DNA of 64,000 bases from Aureispira sp050633105 (GCA_050633105.1 JBOEFW010000084.1:35597-99596), one strand, 5' to 3'. Counted from the stretch's first letter, positions 37,763 through 46,682 are shown. Numbers and translations are program-made. Notes: generated by a model from the letters alone, not told the origin.

Positions 37763-37964
37763 AAAAAGGGAATCTTAGTATTTATCCAAATCCTACAACA
37801 GATTGGGCAGATGTCCGCTACAAACTTCCTGAAGGAATAGAGCTAGACAACTAGTTGTCCTTCCAATCCAAGAGCAACAGCAAGTAGTCCTATTAAACAC
37901 AAATGAATGGTTGACAGAAACCTATCTTGTAGTTGTATATGCTAATGAAGGAGCCCCAAAAAAA
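37763..37964 (+). pseudogene. Decayed orphan T9SS tail (copy 2), frameshifted
   Basis: 37761-37836 matches 33341-33416 with about three mismatches in 76 bp and encodes KGNLSIYPNPTTDWADVRYK. A stop and frameshift follow near 37850; in another frame the remains of the tail continue (VVLLNTNEWLTETYLVVVYA), shortened by an internal deletion. It runs up to the end of the convergent OmpA gene. No signal peptide or start; not functional. Confidence 0.8.
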
Positions 37965-40541
37965 TTAGCGCAAACCAATCACACGGAAATCAGTCCGTCG
38001 GTTCTCTGCATGTTCGCTGCTAGAGCAACGCACCCCATCTTTACATTTATTAAGGAGCTTAGATTCTCCATAGCCTTTATATTTGAGGCGATGTTTGCTC
38101 ACTCCATTCTTCACCAAATAATCATAAACCGCTTTGGCTCGCTTTCCAGACAATTCTTCATTATAAGAAGATGTTCCTCTAGCATCTGTATGAGAACGAA
38201 TTTCTACACTAATTTGATTGTCTTTGAGCAACTGAATGATTTCTGTCAAACCACGAGAGTCAGCCATATCTAATTTCGCCTTATTCAGCTCATAATTGAT
38301 ATGATCTACTTTGATAATATCGCCCACCTTAAAGCCTTTCTGACCAATGATTTTGAACTCGGTGCGTCTATTGATTGCATGTTCCTCTTTGGAACAACGC
38401 ACGCCATCTTTACAGCCATTCAGCAACTGTGATTCCCCATATCCACGAGCAACCAAGCGACTAGAAGGTATACCTTTTTTCTCTAAATATTTCTTAACAG
38501 CAATGGCACGTTTTTCAGAGAGTTCTCTATTGTACTTCGCTGTTCCACTTGCATCGGTATGTGCACCAATTTCCACAACAACGTGTTGGTGTTGATTCAG
38601 GATTTCTAAAAGCTCTTTAAGGCCAGGTGATTTTTTATGATCAATGCTAGATTTTCCATGTTCGTAAAAAACACTGGCCACTTCGATTTTATCTCCAATA
38701 GCGTAGTGGTCTTGGCGCGTTGGTTTCTTGGAGTTACTCCTACTGCTAGAAGAAGAAGAACGAACAACTTTCTTGCTAGCGACAGCCATTGCTACTGCAT
38801 CTTGCACGATTTTATCGGCATTAGGTGCAGGAGCCGCATCATAAGTGATGTTTACTACATTATTAATAAGATTGCCTACAATCACTACTTCTAAACGGCG
38901 ATTCGCAGCGCGTTCTGCAGAGGTACAGCGGCGATTATCACCACAATTATTAACTAAGAAACTCTCTCCATAACCCGCTATTTTCACACGACTACTCTTA
39001 ATCCCACGCTTTATAAAAAAGCTAGCTAGACCAGAAGCACGTTCTTTTGACAAAGCTAAATTGCTACTAGCTGATCCCACCGCATCCGTGTAGCCATTGA
39101 TTTGGACAACGGTTGTTGGGTTATCAATAAGGCGTTGTAAAATGTCGTACAATTGGCGATCGCTGGTATTGTGCAGACTGCCATCTCCTGCCTTGAAATA
39201 ACGGTCATCTAAGAGGAACTTAGTCCCTACCTCTAGGGTAGTAATTTGACGCTTAGGCAAGGCTCGTTGTTGACGTACTTGATAAATATCTTCATGCCCT
39301 CTTCCGCCTGTTCTATTTGAAGTAAAATACCCTACTTTTGCAATAACATCAAAAATAAAATATAAATCGTCTGCAGGAGAGTTGACTTTTTTTCCTAAGT
39401 TTTTTACAGCGCCCCAGCCATAAGCAGCTCTATTTGCCATAAAAATATCCAAACCACCATAACCGTGGTGCCAGTCTGACGCAAAGTACAATCGACCATC
39501 ACCATCTACAAAGGGAGACATTTCATTACCTGCTGTGTTGATAGGATGTCCCAAATTTTCAGGAACGCCCCAACCTGTTGCTGTTCGACGGCTTTTATAA
39601 ATATCGTAACCTCCATAGCCTCCAGGGCGATTGGAGCAAAAGTATAAGGTCATGCCTTTATCAGCCAAACAAGGGTGCCCTGTAGAATACGGGCGTTTGG
39701 TTTCTACATTCGCATTAAAAGGAAAGAATTTCTGTGTTTTTACATCCCACTCTTTAACTGATTTTGTTTTATACAGGTATAAATCCATCATCAAACCACT
39801 CCCATCTATGTGGCGAATCCCATCCATAAAATTATTAGAAGTTATAACCACTAAATCCTCAGTAGGCGCATAGCTCATTGGCGCATCGTTGATATCATTT
39901 CCAATATAAGAACGCAAGACCTGAGCACCTGTCCATTCTTTTTGGGTGTTTCCTTCTGCCAAGTAGTGTTGATTAAACGCATCATTCGTCCAAGCCACTT
40001 CCCCATTCTTAGTAACGGCAATAGAGCGAGAAGAAGAAAAGATAAACTGGTTATAATGAAAAGTAGGCGCAAAATCGGCACTCTTAGAATTAATTTCAGG
40101 CAATGCAGTTACACTAAATACTTCATCCAAGGGATTCGCCTGAAGGGCAAAATCACAAGAATTTGAAAAATGGGTGCCACGCGTAGAATTGTTGCGCATC
40201 GACTCTCTAAACCAGCGTTTAGCTTCGCTGTATTGTCCTGTCATTTTGAGCACCTTTCCATAGTCAAAAGCATATTGCTTATACCCATCATATCTCAAAA
40301 TTCTGGCATACCAGAGCGCGGCCTCTTTTGGTTTATTCGTATAGTAATAACACTTGGCCAAATTAACCATAGCATCCCCTAAGTAAGGATCTTTCTGTAA
40401 GGCATTTTCATAAAGAGGGATGGCCTCTTTGAATAGGAAAGACTTGAAATAAGTATTGGCTTGCGCTACCTCTGCATGTTGAGCGTTTACAACGGTAAAA
40501 AAGCCTAGTAATAAACCAAAGAAGGAAAAAAATCGCAGCAT
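37965..40541 (-). CDS. PorE-like TPR/PD40 protein with three tandem OmpA domains
   Basis: 858 residues from the ATG at 40541 (signal peptide MLRFFSFFGLLLGFFTVVNA). TPR-like helices (about 25-130: YFKSFLFKEAIPLYENALQK), a PD40/WD40-like propeller (about 160-440: FCSNRPGGYGGYDIYKSRR, YFASDWHHGYGGLDIFMANR, FTSNRTGGRGHEDIYQV), then three OmpA-C domains (about 465-570, 625-740 and 745-858) each with a TDAxG motif and NRR ending. Known: PorE of the T9SS has TPR, propeller, regulatory-like and one OmpA domain and anchors the apparatus to peptidoglycan. Three OmpA domains are unusual. Lies 120 bp downstream of the sister gene at 40662. Confidence 0.85.
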   Translation of the reverse strand: MLRFFSFFGLLLGFFTVVNAQHAEVAQANTYFKSFLFKEAIPLYENALQKDPYLGDAMVNLAKCYYYTNKPKEAALWYARILRYDGYKQYAFDYGKVLKMTGQYSEAKRWFRESMRNNSTRGTHFSNSCDFALQANPLDEVFSVTALPEINSKSADFAPTFHYNQFIFSSSRSIAVTKNGEVAWTNDAFNQHYLAEGNTQKEWTGAQVLRSYIGNDINDAPMSYAPTEDLVVITSNNFMDGIRHIDGSGLMMDLYLYKTKSVKEWDVKTQKFFPFNANVETKRPYSTGHPCLADKGMTLYFCSNRPGGYGGYDIYKSRRTATGWGVPENLGHPINTAGNEMSPFVDGDGRLYFASDWHHGYGGLDIFMANRAAYGWGAVKNLGKKVNSPADDLYFIFDVIAKVGYFTSNRTGGRGHEDIYQVRQQRALPKRQITTLEVGTKFLLDDRYFKAGDGSLHNTSDRQLYDILQRLIDNPTTVVQINGYTDAVGSASSNLALSKERASGLASFFIKRGIKSSRVKIAGYGESFLVNNCGDNRRCTSAERAANRRLEVVIVGNLINNVVNITYDAAPAPNADKIVQDAVAMAVASKKVVRSSSSSSRSNSKKPTRQDHYAIGDKIEVASVFYEHGKSSIDHKKSPGLKELLEILNQHQHVVVEIGAHTDASGTAKYNRELSEKRAIAVKKYLEKKGIPSSRLVARGYGESQLLNGCKDGVRCSKEEHAINRRTEFKIIGQKGFKVGDIIKVDHINYELNKAKLDMADSRGLTEIIQLLKDNQISVEIRSHTDARGTSSYNEELSGKRAKAVYDYLVKNGVSKHRLKYKGYGESKLLNKCKDGVRCSSSEHAENRRTDFRVIGLR

Positions 40542-40661
40542 AGTAGAAAGCGTCAGTAGAGCTTGATTTGGAAATAGGAATAAAAACAACTTTGGAAAAT
40601 ACAGAAGTCATCCGAAAACAAGTTCAGGATGACTTCGTTCTTATCGTAGTTTTTTTCTGTC

Positions 40662-42500
40662 TTAGAAAGTACCTGCCGCTCTAGGCATTCGTACATCTTT
40701 TTCAAAAGACTTGGACAAGCGCAAACCTGTCGTAGAAAAGGTCTGTGTATGGGTAAAAAAGCCATCGCGCTCAATCTTCAAGACATAAGAACAGTCCTTA
40801 GACAAAGATACATTGTACGTTCCGTCAAAAGAAACAGGAACAGTTACTTTCTCTTCGCCACAACCACTGATTAAGGTAATAGTAGCATCGATTAAAGGCT
40901 CGCCAGTAGACGCATCTAAAACACGGCCTTTGGCATCAAAAGCAGCTTCTTTAAGTTGTAACGGAATGTTAATAAACAATTCTGATCCTGGCACATAACC
41001 AGAAGTAGAAACGTCTTTTTCTGTCTCAGAAAACTGTTCAGCAGTCAACATCAATTTACAATTGCGCTCTAAAGGCAAAGGCACAAAGATACGTCCGTCA
41101 ATATTTGTGACCCATTCTTTGTTCTTAGGCAAACATTCACTTTCTACTTTTACGCCTTCAATCCCACGTCCTGTTGCTTTGTCAAAAACTAAAATTTGAG
41201 ACTCTAAAGCAACCCGTTTGAAATAATAAATATCCATGTTGCGAGCGGCAACACGATTAGAAGAAAGGTAACCATAAGTACCAGAAGAATCGGCTACATA
41301 AGCGACATCATCTTTGCTAGAATTGATTGGTGCGCCCATGTTTGTTACAGGCATCCAACGACCAGAAGTAGAGCTAGAGTAGTAAATATCAAAGCCTCCA
41401 ATTCCTGCTTGTCCATCAGAAGAAAAGTATAAATTTTCATCTCTACCAAAAAATGGAAAAACTTCATCTCCTTCTGTATTGATCTCTGGCCCTAAATTAA
41501 CAGGCTTTGACCATTCTCCTCCTTCATCATAACTCACATAAATATCAAAACCTCCAAAGCCACCTGCAATATCTGACGAGAAAAACATTTTGTCTCCTTC
41601 AGGGGTAACGGTTGGATGAATGACAGAATACTCTGCACTATTCAAGCGTATTTTAGTATTTGGCTTTGTCCATTGTTCGCCAACACGTTTGCTTGTAGCA
41701 ATACGCATGTTCAATGAGTTGGCACGACGGTTAGACTTTTTATCATTGGTTCCAAAGACGGTATAATAAGCCGTTTGGTTATTGCCATCAAAACGAACAG
41801 GACCATCGTGGTAACTCATATTGAGGTTATCACCAAATAAAGTAGGGTTTCCATAGGCTAATTCCTTTGTATCTTTATCTTTCATTTCTGCCGTCATAAA
41901 ATACGACTGGATATATGGCTTATACAACCAAGAACCACGATGAGAGCTAATTTTAGTCGTATCTCTATCAGAACTAAACAAGACGCCATCGTCATAGAAA
42001 ACGGCCCCGATATCGTCATAAGGAGTGTTCATTGCCTTAACAGGTTCTACATCATACAAAGCGCCTGCATTCAAGAAATCTTGGTGTACACTAGGCTGCA
42101 CAGCAATCATCATATTGTGGCCGCGTAATTGAGCCGTTTCCATTTCTCTAAATTTTCTGAACTGCGCTTCCGCTTCTTCAAATTTATCATTAGAAATCAA
42201 CGTTAATCCGTAATAGTAGAATATATCAGCAGGAGCTTCTGGATGTTGTGCGGCTTTGGCATACCACTGCCCTGCTTGGAAGTAATTGCCCACTTTGCGA
42301 TACAAATTTGGCAAGGCAAATAATGCCGCTGGTTTGAGCTCTTTTTTGAGTGCTTGTTCATATAAAGAAATCGCTTCTTGGAAATCGAGGTCTTTGGCTT
42401 TCTTGTTCGCTTTATTAATCAGAACATCTGCTGATTGCGCAGACGCTAGAAGTGTTGAACCAACAAACAGCAATGTGATTAGATATAGATGTAGTTTCAT
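40662..42500 (-). CDS. PorE-like TPR/PD40 protein with regulatory-like domains, no OmpA
   Basis: 612 residues. Signal peptide (about 1-21, TLLASAQ). TPR helices (about 25-120: NKANKKAKDLDFQEAISLYE, KVGNYFQAGQWYAKAAQ), a PD40 propeller (about 150-420: FFSSDIAGGFGGFDIYVS, YFSSDGQAGIGGFDIYYS, YLSSNRVAARNMDIYYF), then two carboxypeptidase-regulatory-like sandwiches (about 430-605: VFDKATGRGIEGVKVESE and GRVLDASTGEPLIDATITL). It lacks any OmpA domain. With its downstream sister it makes up all the domains of a PorE-type protein divided over two genes; both come from one ancestor. Likely periplasmic/outer-membrane scaffolding for T9SS or gliding. Confidence 0.83.
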   Translation of the reverse strand: MKLHLYLITLLFVGSTLLASAQSADVLINKANKKAKDLDFQEAISLYEQALKKELKPAALFALPNLYRKVGNYFQAGQWYAKAAQHPEAPADIFYYYGLTLISNDKFEEAEAQFRKFREMETAQLRGHNMMIAVQPSVHQDFLNAGALYDVEPVKAMNTPYDDIGAVFYDDGVLFSSDRDTTKISSHRGSWLYKPYIQSYFMTAEMKDKDTKELAYGNPTLFGDNLNMSYHDGPVRFDGNNQTAYYTVFGTNDKKSNRRANSLNMRIATSKRVGEQWTKPNTKIRLNSAEYSVIHPTVTPEGDKMFFSSDIAGGFGGFDIYVSYDEGGEWSKPVNLGPEINTEGDEVFPFFGRDENLYFSSDGQAGIGGFDIYYSSSTSGRWMPVTNMGAPINSSKDDVAYVADSSGTYGYLSSNRVAARNMDIYYFKRVALESQILVFDKATGRGIEGVKVESECLPKNKEWVTNIDGRIFVPLPLERNCKLMLTAEQFSETEKDVSTSGYVPGSELFINIPLQLKEAAFDAKGRVLDASTGEPLIDATITLISGCGEEKVTVPVSFDGTYNVSLSKDCSYVLKIERDGFFTHTQTFSTTGLRLSKSFEKDVRMPRAAGTF

Positions 42501-43048
42501 CGATAGGTAACTTTGTTGTTAAACGAAGTGATTTTGATAATTCTAGTCTTGTTGTAACTAAAGTTGTCTTATTATAAGAAGAATGACAGTATAGCGCGCA
42601 ACAAGTTGGAAGAAAATAGGAAATTGTTTGAAGGTAGCTTAATACTTTTAAGTGGCTGGTCCTATACAATGACCTGTATTTAAACAATTTCAAAACAAAA
42701 ACAACTAGCTGTGAGCAAGTATTATACCTCAATTCGCAGGTGCATAATCATTACTGACAAAGATAATGCGTTTTAGGCTGAAATAACAATCTAGCCATAA
42801 CAAAATTATGACCTGCTTTTTTTTGAGCGGGTATTGGTTTCTTTTTTTGTGTTAAATGGCCTTAATAGTATCGTTTTGAGCTTTTTGCACCCCGACTCAC
42901 AAAGAAAAGTATTTATTTTTCTGTAGAAAAACGCCAAGGAATCGTTCTAAAAGCTAGCAAAAAGCGCTTCTTCTCTTTTTAACCAATATTTAAGGTTTGT
43001 TTTTGGGGGTTCTTTTGAGTGCCTGCTTAACATCGAATTCCCTCTTCA
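42501..43048. other. Intergenic region between PorE-like gene and tRNA
   Basis: About 550 bp without a credible ORF on either strand; AT-rich, with a weak hairpin near 42815-42840. Presumably contains the promoter of the minus-strand PorE-like pair; no exact TAnnTTTG box seen. Confidence 0.5.
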
Positions 43049-43084
43049 TAAAAAAAGCTCCCTCCCGATAATTCGGAAGGAAGC
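43049..43084 (-). terminator. Terminator of the tRNA transcript
   Basis: On the minus strand GCTTCCTTCCGA (43084-43073) pairs with TCGGGAGGGAGC (43068-43057), with two G-U pairs and a 4-nt loop, followed by a T run. Confidence 0.75.
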
Positions 43085-43091
43085 CTTATTG

Positions 43092-43181
43092 TGATCCCGC
43101 TGGGATTCGAACNNNNNNNNNNNNNNNNNNNNNNNNNNNNNNNNNNNNNNNNNNNNNNNNNNCCAACTGAGCTACGGAATC
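43092..43181 (-). tRNA. tRNA interrupted by an assembly gap; anticodon hidden
   Basis: The 5' part GATTCCGTAGCTCAGTTGG (43181-43163) holds an acceptor strand, U8-A9 and D arm. The 3' part (43112-43092) holds the T arm GTTCGAATCCC and the acceptor strand CGGGATC, which pairs with GATTCCG with one G-U, then discriminator A. CCA is not encoded. 50 N (43113-43162) replace the anticodon arm. 90 nt in total is 17 more than a class I tRNA needs, so the gap is either mis-sized or joins two neighbouring tRNAs. The visible ends resemble Bacteroidota tRNA-Lys, but identity cannot be proven. Confidence 0.8.
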
Positions 43182-43304
43182 TACTGACAACTTAAACACT
43201 ATTCGTTCTAAGCGGTTGCAAATATAACTTCCTTTTTGGACTTTGCAAACTCTTTGGACTTTTTTTTCACTTTTTTTCGCATTTAAGTTGTCTTTTGTCA
43301 TTTT

Positions 43305-43892
43305 TTACTTCAAAACAGCTCCATTTGCTACTAAAGTGTAGTTAGATTTAGGGGCGGTAATCGCCGCGATGTTTTCTTCTGATTCCCCTGCTTCTTTTGC
43401 ATTATGACGCAATTCTTCTACTGTTTCTACCGATTTATAAGCATTGCCTTCAATAACAATGGTTTTGCCTACAATATCTTTAGGGAATAAGAATTTGTGT
43501 TTGGTATCTACAAACAATTCTGTTCCATCACTGGTCTGTACCGTCAACCAACATCCTGCTGCTTGACAGACTTCAGCAACTGTTCCTTCAATTTTCGCGG
43601 GAATGGCTTGTACCTTTACTCCTTCTCCTAAATCGTATTCCACCGTTCCTTCATCGCTTTCAACTTTAGCGACTACTTGGTCTGCACTCATCGCTCCTAG
43701 AGGATTGACTGCATCACCTAATTTACTGCCTTCTGCCGCTGCATGCTCATGTCCTGCGTGATCGTGGTCGTGATCATGGTTGTGTCCTGCGTGGTCATGG
43801 TCATGTCCTGCATGATCGTGGTCATGATTCGCACTATCTCCACAAGCGGTTATGGCATAGACAACCGCTAGGATATATAACAAACGTAACAT
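43305..43892 (-). CDS. Lipoprotein with His-rich region and DUF4920 domain
   Basis: 195 residues. Lipobox AITAC gives a lipidated Cys near residue 17. Residues 23-55 are a run of repeated HDHDHAGH units, a likely Zn/Cu/Ni-binding segment. The rest is a DUF4920 domain (about 60-195): AEVCQAAGCWLTVQTSDG with its paired Cys, then FLFPKDIVGKTIVIEGNAY. DUF4920 function is unknown; the Cys pair and the His run point to metal handling in the periplasm. On the minus strand TATCTTTG at 43936-43929 is an exact -7 promoter box about 37 nt upstream of the ATG. The gene lies just downstream of nothing else on its strand, so it is monocistronic. Confidence 0.8.
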   Translation of the reverse strand: MLRLLYILAVVYAITACGDSANHDHDHAGHDHDHAGHNHDHDHDHAGHEHAAAEGSKLGDAVNPLGAMSADQVVAKVESDEGTVEYDLGEGVKVQAIPAKIEGTVAEVCQAAGCWLTVQTSDGTELFVDTKHKFLFPKDIVGKTIVIEGNAYKSVETVEELRHNAKEAGESEENIAAITAPKSNYTLVANGAVLK

Positions 43893-43928
43893 AGTTTTAT
43901 CTTTTTAGAATTATCAATGGTATTTCTA

Positions 43929-43936
43929 CAAAGATA
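43929..43936 (-). promoter_or_regulatory. -7 promoter box of the DUF4920 gene
   Basis: Minus strand reads TATCTTTG, matching TAnnTTTG. No clear TTG at -33, so this is a partial match. Confidence 0.45.
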
Positions 43937-44101
43937 AAAAGAAACTTATAAAAGGATAGTTTTTTAAAAGGATTGGATACTAAAAAACATGTTTTTAAAA
44001 TACTACTCTCGTAGATATCTAGTCTAAATTTTTCAAAACTAGAAAGGTTCTTTAGATAACAGTTATTTAGTTGTTTTAATTAGAAGAGAAGAGAAAGTTT
44101 T

Positions 44102-44488
44102 CTAGCTTTCTGCATTCGGTTTACAGTAGACGACTTCTATCATTATTACCCCTTCTACCAAAGAGAGTTCTTTAGCAGTCTCATTAGGCGAATCCAAGGG
44201 TTCTTTAGGTTGTAAAGTAAATCCTTGACTGTCTTTTCCTACTTCAAAGGTATTAACCACTTGAAGTTCGTAAACATCCACAAATGTTTTGAGATAAGAA
44301 TTAGGGTTTGCCAAATCTTTGGCAGCATCTCCTGTGTAGTATACCACAAAACGGGTTGCTTGAGCAGCTTTGGCAGGCGTAGAGATCGGCGTTTCATCAA
44401 CAGGCAATGTTATTTGAGCCGATAATTCGGAGCTACAAACAAAAGATAAGATTGTTAATAAAGCGAGAGTCAAGATGGAGCGATTCAT
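44102..44488 (-). CDS. Small secreted protein, unknown function
   Basis: 128 residues. Signal peptide (about 1-25, LSFVCSSELSAQ). The mature part has an ATRFVVYYTGDAAKDL stretch, SYLKTFVDVYELQVVNTFEV and an acidic centre, ending VVYCKPNAES with a single mature Cys. No family recognised. No T9SS tail, so probably periplasmic. It stands between the DUF4920 lipoprotein and the Mla-type ABC pair with 170-210 bp gaps, so co-transcription is unlikely. Confidence 0.6.
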   Translation of the reverse strand: MNRSILTLALLTILSFVCSSELSAQITLPVDETPISTPAKAAQATRFVVYYTGDAAKDLANPNSYLKTFVDVYELQVVNTFEVGKDSQGFTLQPKEPLDSPNETAKELSLVEGVIMIEVVYCKPNAES

Positions 44489-44661
44489 ACAGTCGTTCTA
44501 TGTGCCATTCTACCAGAGAATTAAATTATGTCATTGTTATATCATCAAATATTGCTCCAAGCCTCATTTTCATAACAGCCAACTACTTATAAAAGCAAAA
44601 AATAAACACTTAATTCATTTTGAAACATCATTCCCATTCTGCACCTCTATTCTAATGCAAT

Positions 44662-45435
44662 TTAATGGTTAGCACCGCCTCGTCTAGCAGCGTCTCGCAG
44701 GCGTTTTAAGAAGGGAGAAGCAAAGATAAAATCCTGTAATAATTCATTGTCACTCGTCATTACTTCTTTGTGGTTCCCCACCCAAGCTAGTTCTCCTAAA
44801 TGCAGCAAGTTAATATTATCTCCTATCTCCATCACCGAACTCATATCATGGGTATTGATAACCGTTGTCATTTGGTTCTCGATGGTAATATTGCGCAATA
44901 ATTCATCAATTTTCATCGACGTTGTTGGATCTAATCCAGAATTGGGCTCATCACAAAATAGATACTTAGGATCTAAAATGATGGCTCTAGCAATTCCAAC
45001 CCGTTTCTGCATTCCCCCACTTACTTCTGAAGGATATTTATTATTACTGCCTACTAATTCTACCCGCTCTAAGGTCTCATCAACCTTCATGCGTTTTTCC
45101 TTCTGGGTCATTTTTGTAAACATATCCAAAGGGAAACGCACATTCTCCTCTACGGTCATAGAATCAAATAAGGCAGAGCCTTGAAAAAGCATTCCCATTT
45201 CTGTACGAATGGCTTTCATTTGCTTGGTGTTGAGGGCGCTAAACTGCACGTCACCATACCAAACAGAACCCGATGTAGGTTGTACTAGGCCGACTAAAAT
45301 TTTGAGCATTACCGTCTTTCCTGCACCTGATTTACCAATAATCAAGTTGGTCTTTCCGTGCTCAAAAACAGTAGTAATCCCCTTCAAGACCTCTTGGTCT
45401 CCAAATTGTTTTTTTATATTTTCTATGCGAATCAT
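44662..45435 (-). CDS. mlaF: ABC transporter ATPase, MlaF-type
   Basis: 257 residues. Walker A IIGKSGAGKTVMLKIL, Q-loop MLFQGSALFDSMTVEENV (the LFDSMTVxEN pattern is typical of MlaF/Ttg2A), signature EVSGGMQKRVGIARAI, Walker B KYLFCDEPNSGLDP and switch His in VINTHDMSSVM. Known role: powers phospholipid movement between inner and outer membranes together with MlaE and an MCE protein, keeping outer-membrane lipid asymmetry. The permease gene is 49 bp upstream on the same strand. No MCE-domain (MlaD) gene is visible in the window. Confidence 0.88.
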   Translation of the reverse strand: MIRIENIKKQFGDQEVLKGITTVFEHGKTNLIIGKSGAGKTVMLKILVGLVQPTSGSVWYGDVQFSALNTKQMKAIRTEMGMLFQGSALFDSMTVEENVRFPLDMFTKMTQKEKRMKVDETLERVELVGSNNKYPSEVSGGMQKRVGIARAIILDPKYLFCDEPNSGLDPTTSMKIDELLRNITIENQMTTVINTHDMSSVMEIGDNINLLHLGELAWVGNHKEVMTSDNELLQDFIFASPFLKRLRDAARRGGANH

Positions 45436-45484
45436 AGTGAGATGTTGAACCTTGTTTGCAAATGCAACAATAGAGAGAGAAAAA

Positions 45485-46222
45485 TTAGGTCAATAACAAT
45501 GCTAGAACATAATCGGCTAATAGAATTAAAATATTACTAATTACTACAGCACTAGTACTAGCCCGCCCCAATTCAATACTACCTCCTGTCACAAAAAAGC
45601 CTTGATAACAAGAAACCGATGTCAATAAAAAGGCAAATACAAAGGCCTTAATTTCCATCATCCAAATGTTATACGGATCAAAGAAAGCCCGCAGTCCCTG
45701 CATAAACTCTGCCTCTGACACCAAATTCCCCATTGTACAAGCCAAATAACCGCCCCCCATTCCCAAGAAAGCAGAAATAACCACCAACATAGGAATAACA
45801 GTTAAAGCAGCAATAATTTTAGGTAGGACCAAATAAGCAGTCGTATCAACTCCCATAACTTGCAAGGCATCAATTTGCTCTTTTTGCCGCATTCCTCCTA
45901 GCTCCGCAGCAATATTAGACCCCACTTTTCCAGCCAAGGCCAGACAAGTAAATGTGGGTGCCAATTCAATAATCATAATATCACGGACGATATAGCCGAT
46001 GTAATATTTAGGGATGGAGGAACCTCCTAGTTGGTAAGCAAACTGAACAGCCGTTACTGCACCAATAAACACAGAAACTAAACCTACAATAACCAAAGAG
46101 CCAATACCAATGTCAATCATTTGACGTGTGGTCTCTTTCCAATACATGGAAAGCTTCTCTGGACGGGAGAACATATTTTTGATAAACAAAAGGTAACGTC
46201 CAAGATGGAAGAAGAAATTCAA
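45485..46222 (-). CDS. mlaE: ABC transporter permease, MlaE-type
   Basis: 245 residues from a TTG codon at 46222. This non-ATG start is preferred because the preceding residues FFFHLGRYLLFIKNMFSRPEK match the usual N-terminus of Bacteroidota MlaE; the first ATG (46174) would remove it. Five to six hydrophobic helices; family motifs AVQFAYQLGG, ELAPTFTCLALAGKVGSNIAAELGGMRQKEQIDALQVMGVD and GFFVTGGSIELGRASTSAVV. Forms the membrane part of the lipid ABC transporter with the downstream ATPase. Same operon. Confidence 0.87.
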   Translation of the reverse strand: MNFFFHLGRYLLFIKNMFSRPEKLSMYWKETTRQMIDIGIGSLVIVGLVSVFIGAVTAVQFAYQLGGSSIPKYYIGYIVRDIMIIELAPTFTCLALAGKVGSNIAAELGGMRQKEQIDALQVMGVDTTAYLVLPKIIAALTVIPMLVVISAFLGMGGGYLACTMGNLVSEAEFMQGLRAFFDPYNIWMMEIKAFVFAFLLTSVSCYQGFFVTGGSIELGRASTSAVVISNILILLADYVLALLLT

Positions 46223-46408
46223 TGTTTTAATGTTTTGTGTAGAAGTTGTTAGAAGGGCTTATTACGCCATAACTTCTCAGAATAAAAAGAATCTTGGTGG
46301 TGACAGTCTTGATAAGTTGGGATAAAAGTGGCATTTTTCTAAGAAAAACACTTACTTTTTCGCTTAAAATAGCATTTTATACACTGCTTTTATAACGCAA
46401 ACAACAGA
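46223..46408. other. Divergent intergenic region upstream of mlaE
   Basis: AT-rich; presumably contains the mlaE promoter. Continues on the far side of a tiny ORF (46409-46516) to the helicase start at 46683. No clear promoter box or structure. Confidence 0.4.
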
Positions 46409-46516
46409 ATGTGGGCTCTCAAGAGACTTCTTTTTAAAGAATTAGGTGGTAGCACAACGCTTTTGCTGGCCTTACTTTTTTTGATAAACGTCGTTTTTAG
46501 AAACTCCTATCTATGA
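46409..46516 (+). CDS. Possible 35-residue single-helix membrane peptide
   Basis: ATG at 46409, stop TGA at 46514-46516. Basic N-terminus (MWALKRLLFKELGG), then a membrane-length hydrophobic stretch (STTLLLALLFLINVVF) and a short RNSYL tail: the positive-inside layout of small bacterial membrane peptides. There is no visible ribosome-binding site or homologue known to me; it could be chance in AT-rich DNA. Confidence 0.25.
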   Translation: MWALKRLLFKELGGSTTLLLALLFLINVVFRNSYL

Positions 46517-46682
46517 AAGTTGTTATAAGGTAGAAGCGACCAATCGCTCTTCAAAAATAGAAAAACCTTTTGTTGCCCTTGATTTGCCCAAGATAGCCTT
46601 ATTTTACATAAATGAAGGCGCTTCATGCCTCCTCATTGCTTTAATCATTCACTTTACCTACGCTTCTCAGCGTTCTTATTAT

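Noticed and set aside
37911..38273. Plus-strand open frame of 120 codons
   Set aside because: Its first 20 codons are the frameshifted orphan T9SS tail and the remainder is antisense to the OmpA-domain gene.
43086..43301. Minus-strand open frame running through the first N gap
   Set aside because: It crosses the tRNA and unknown bases; the visible residues are tRNA sequence.
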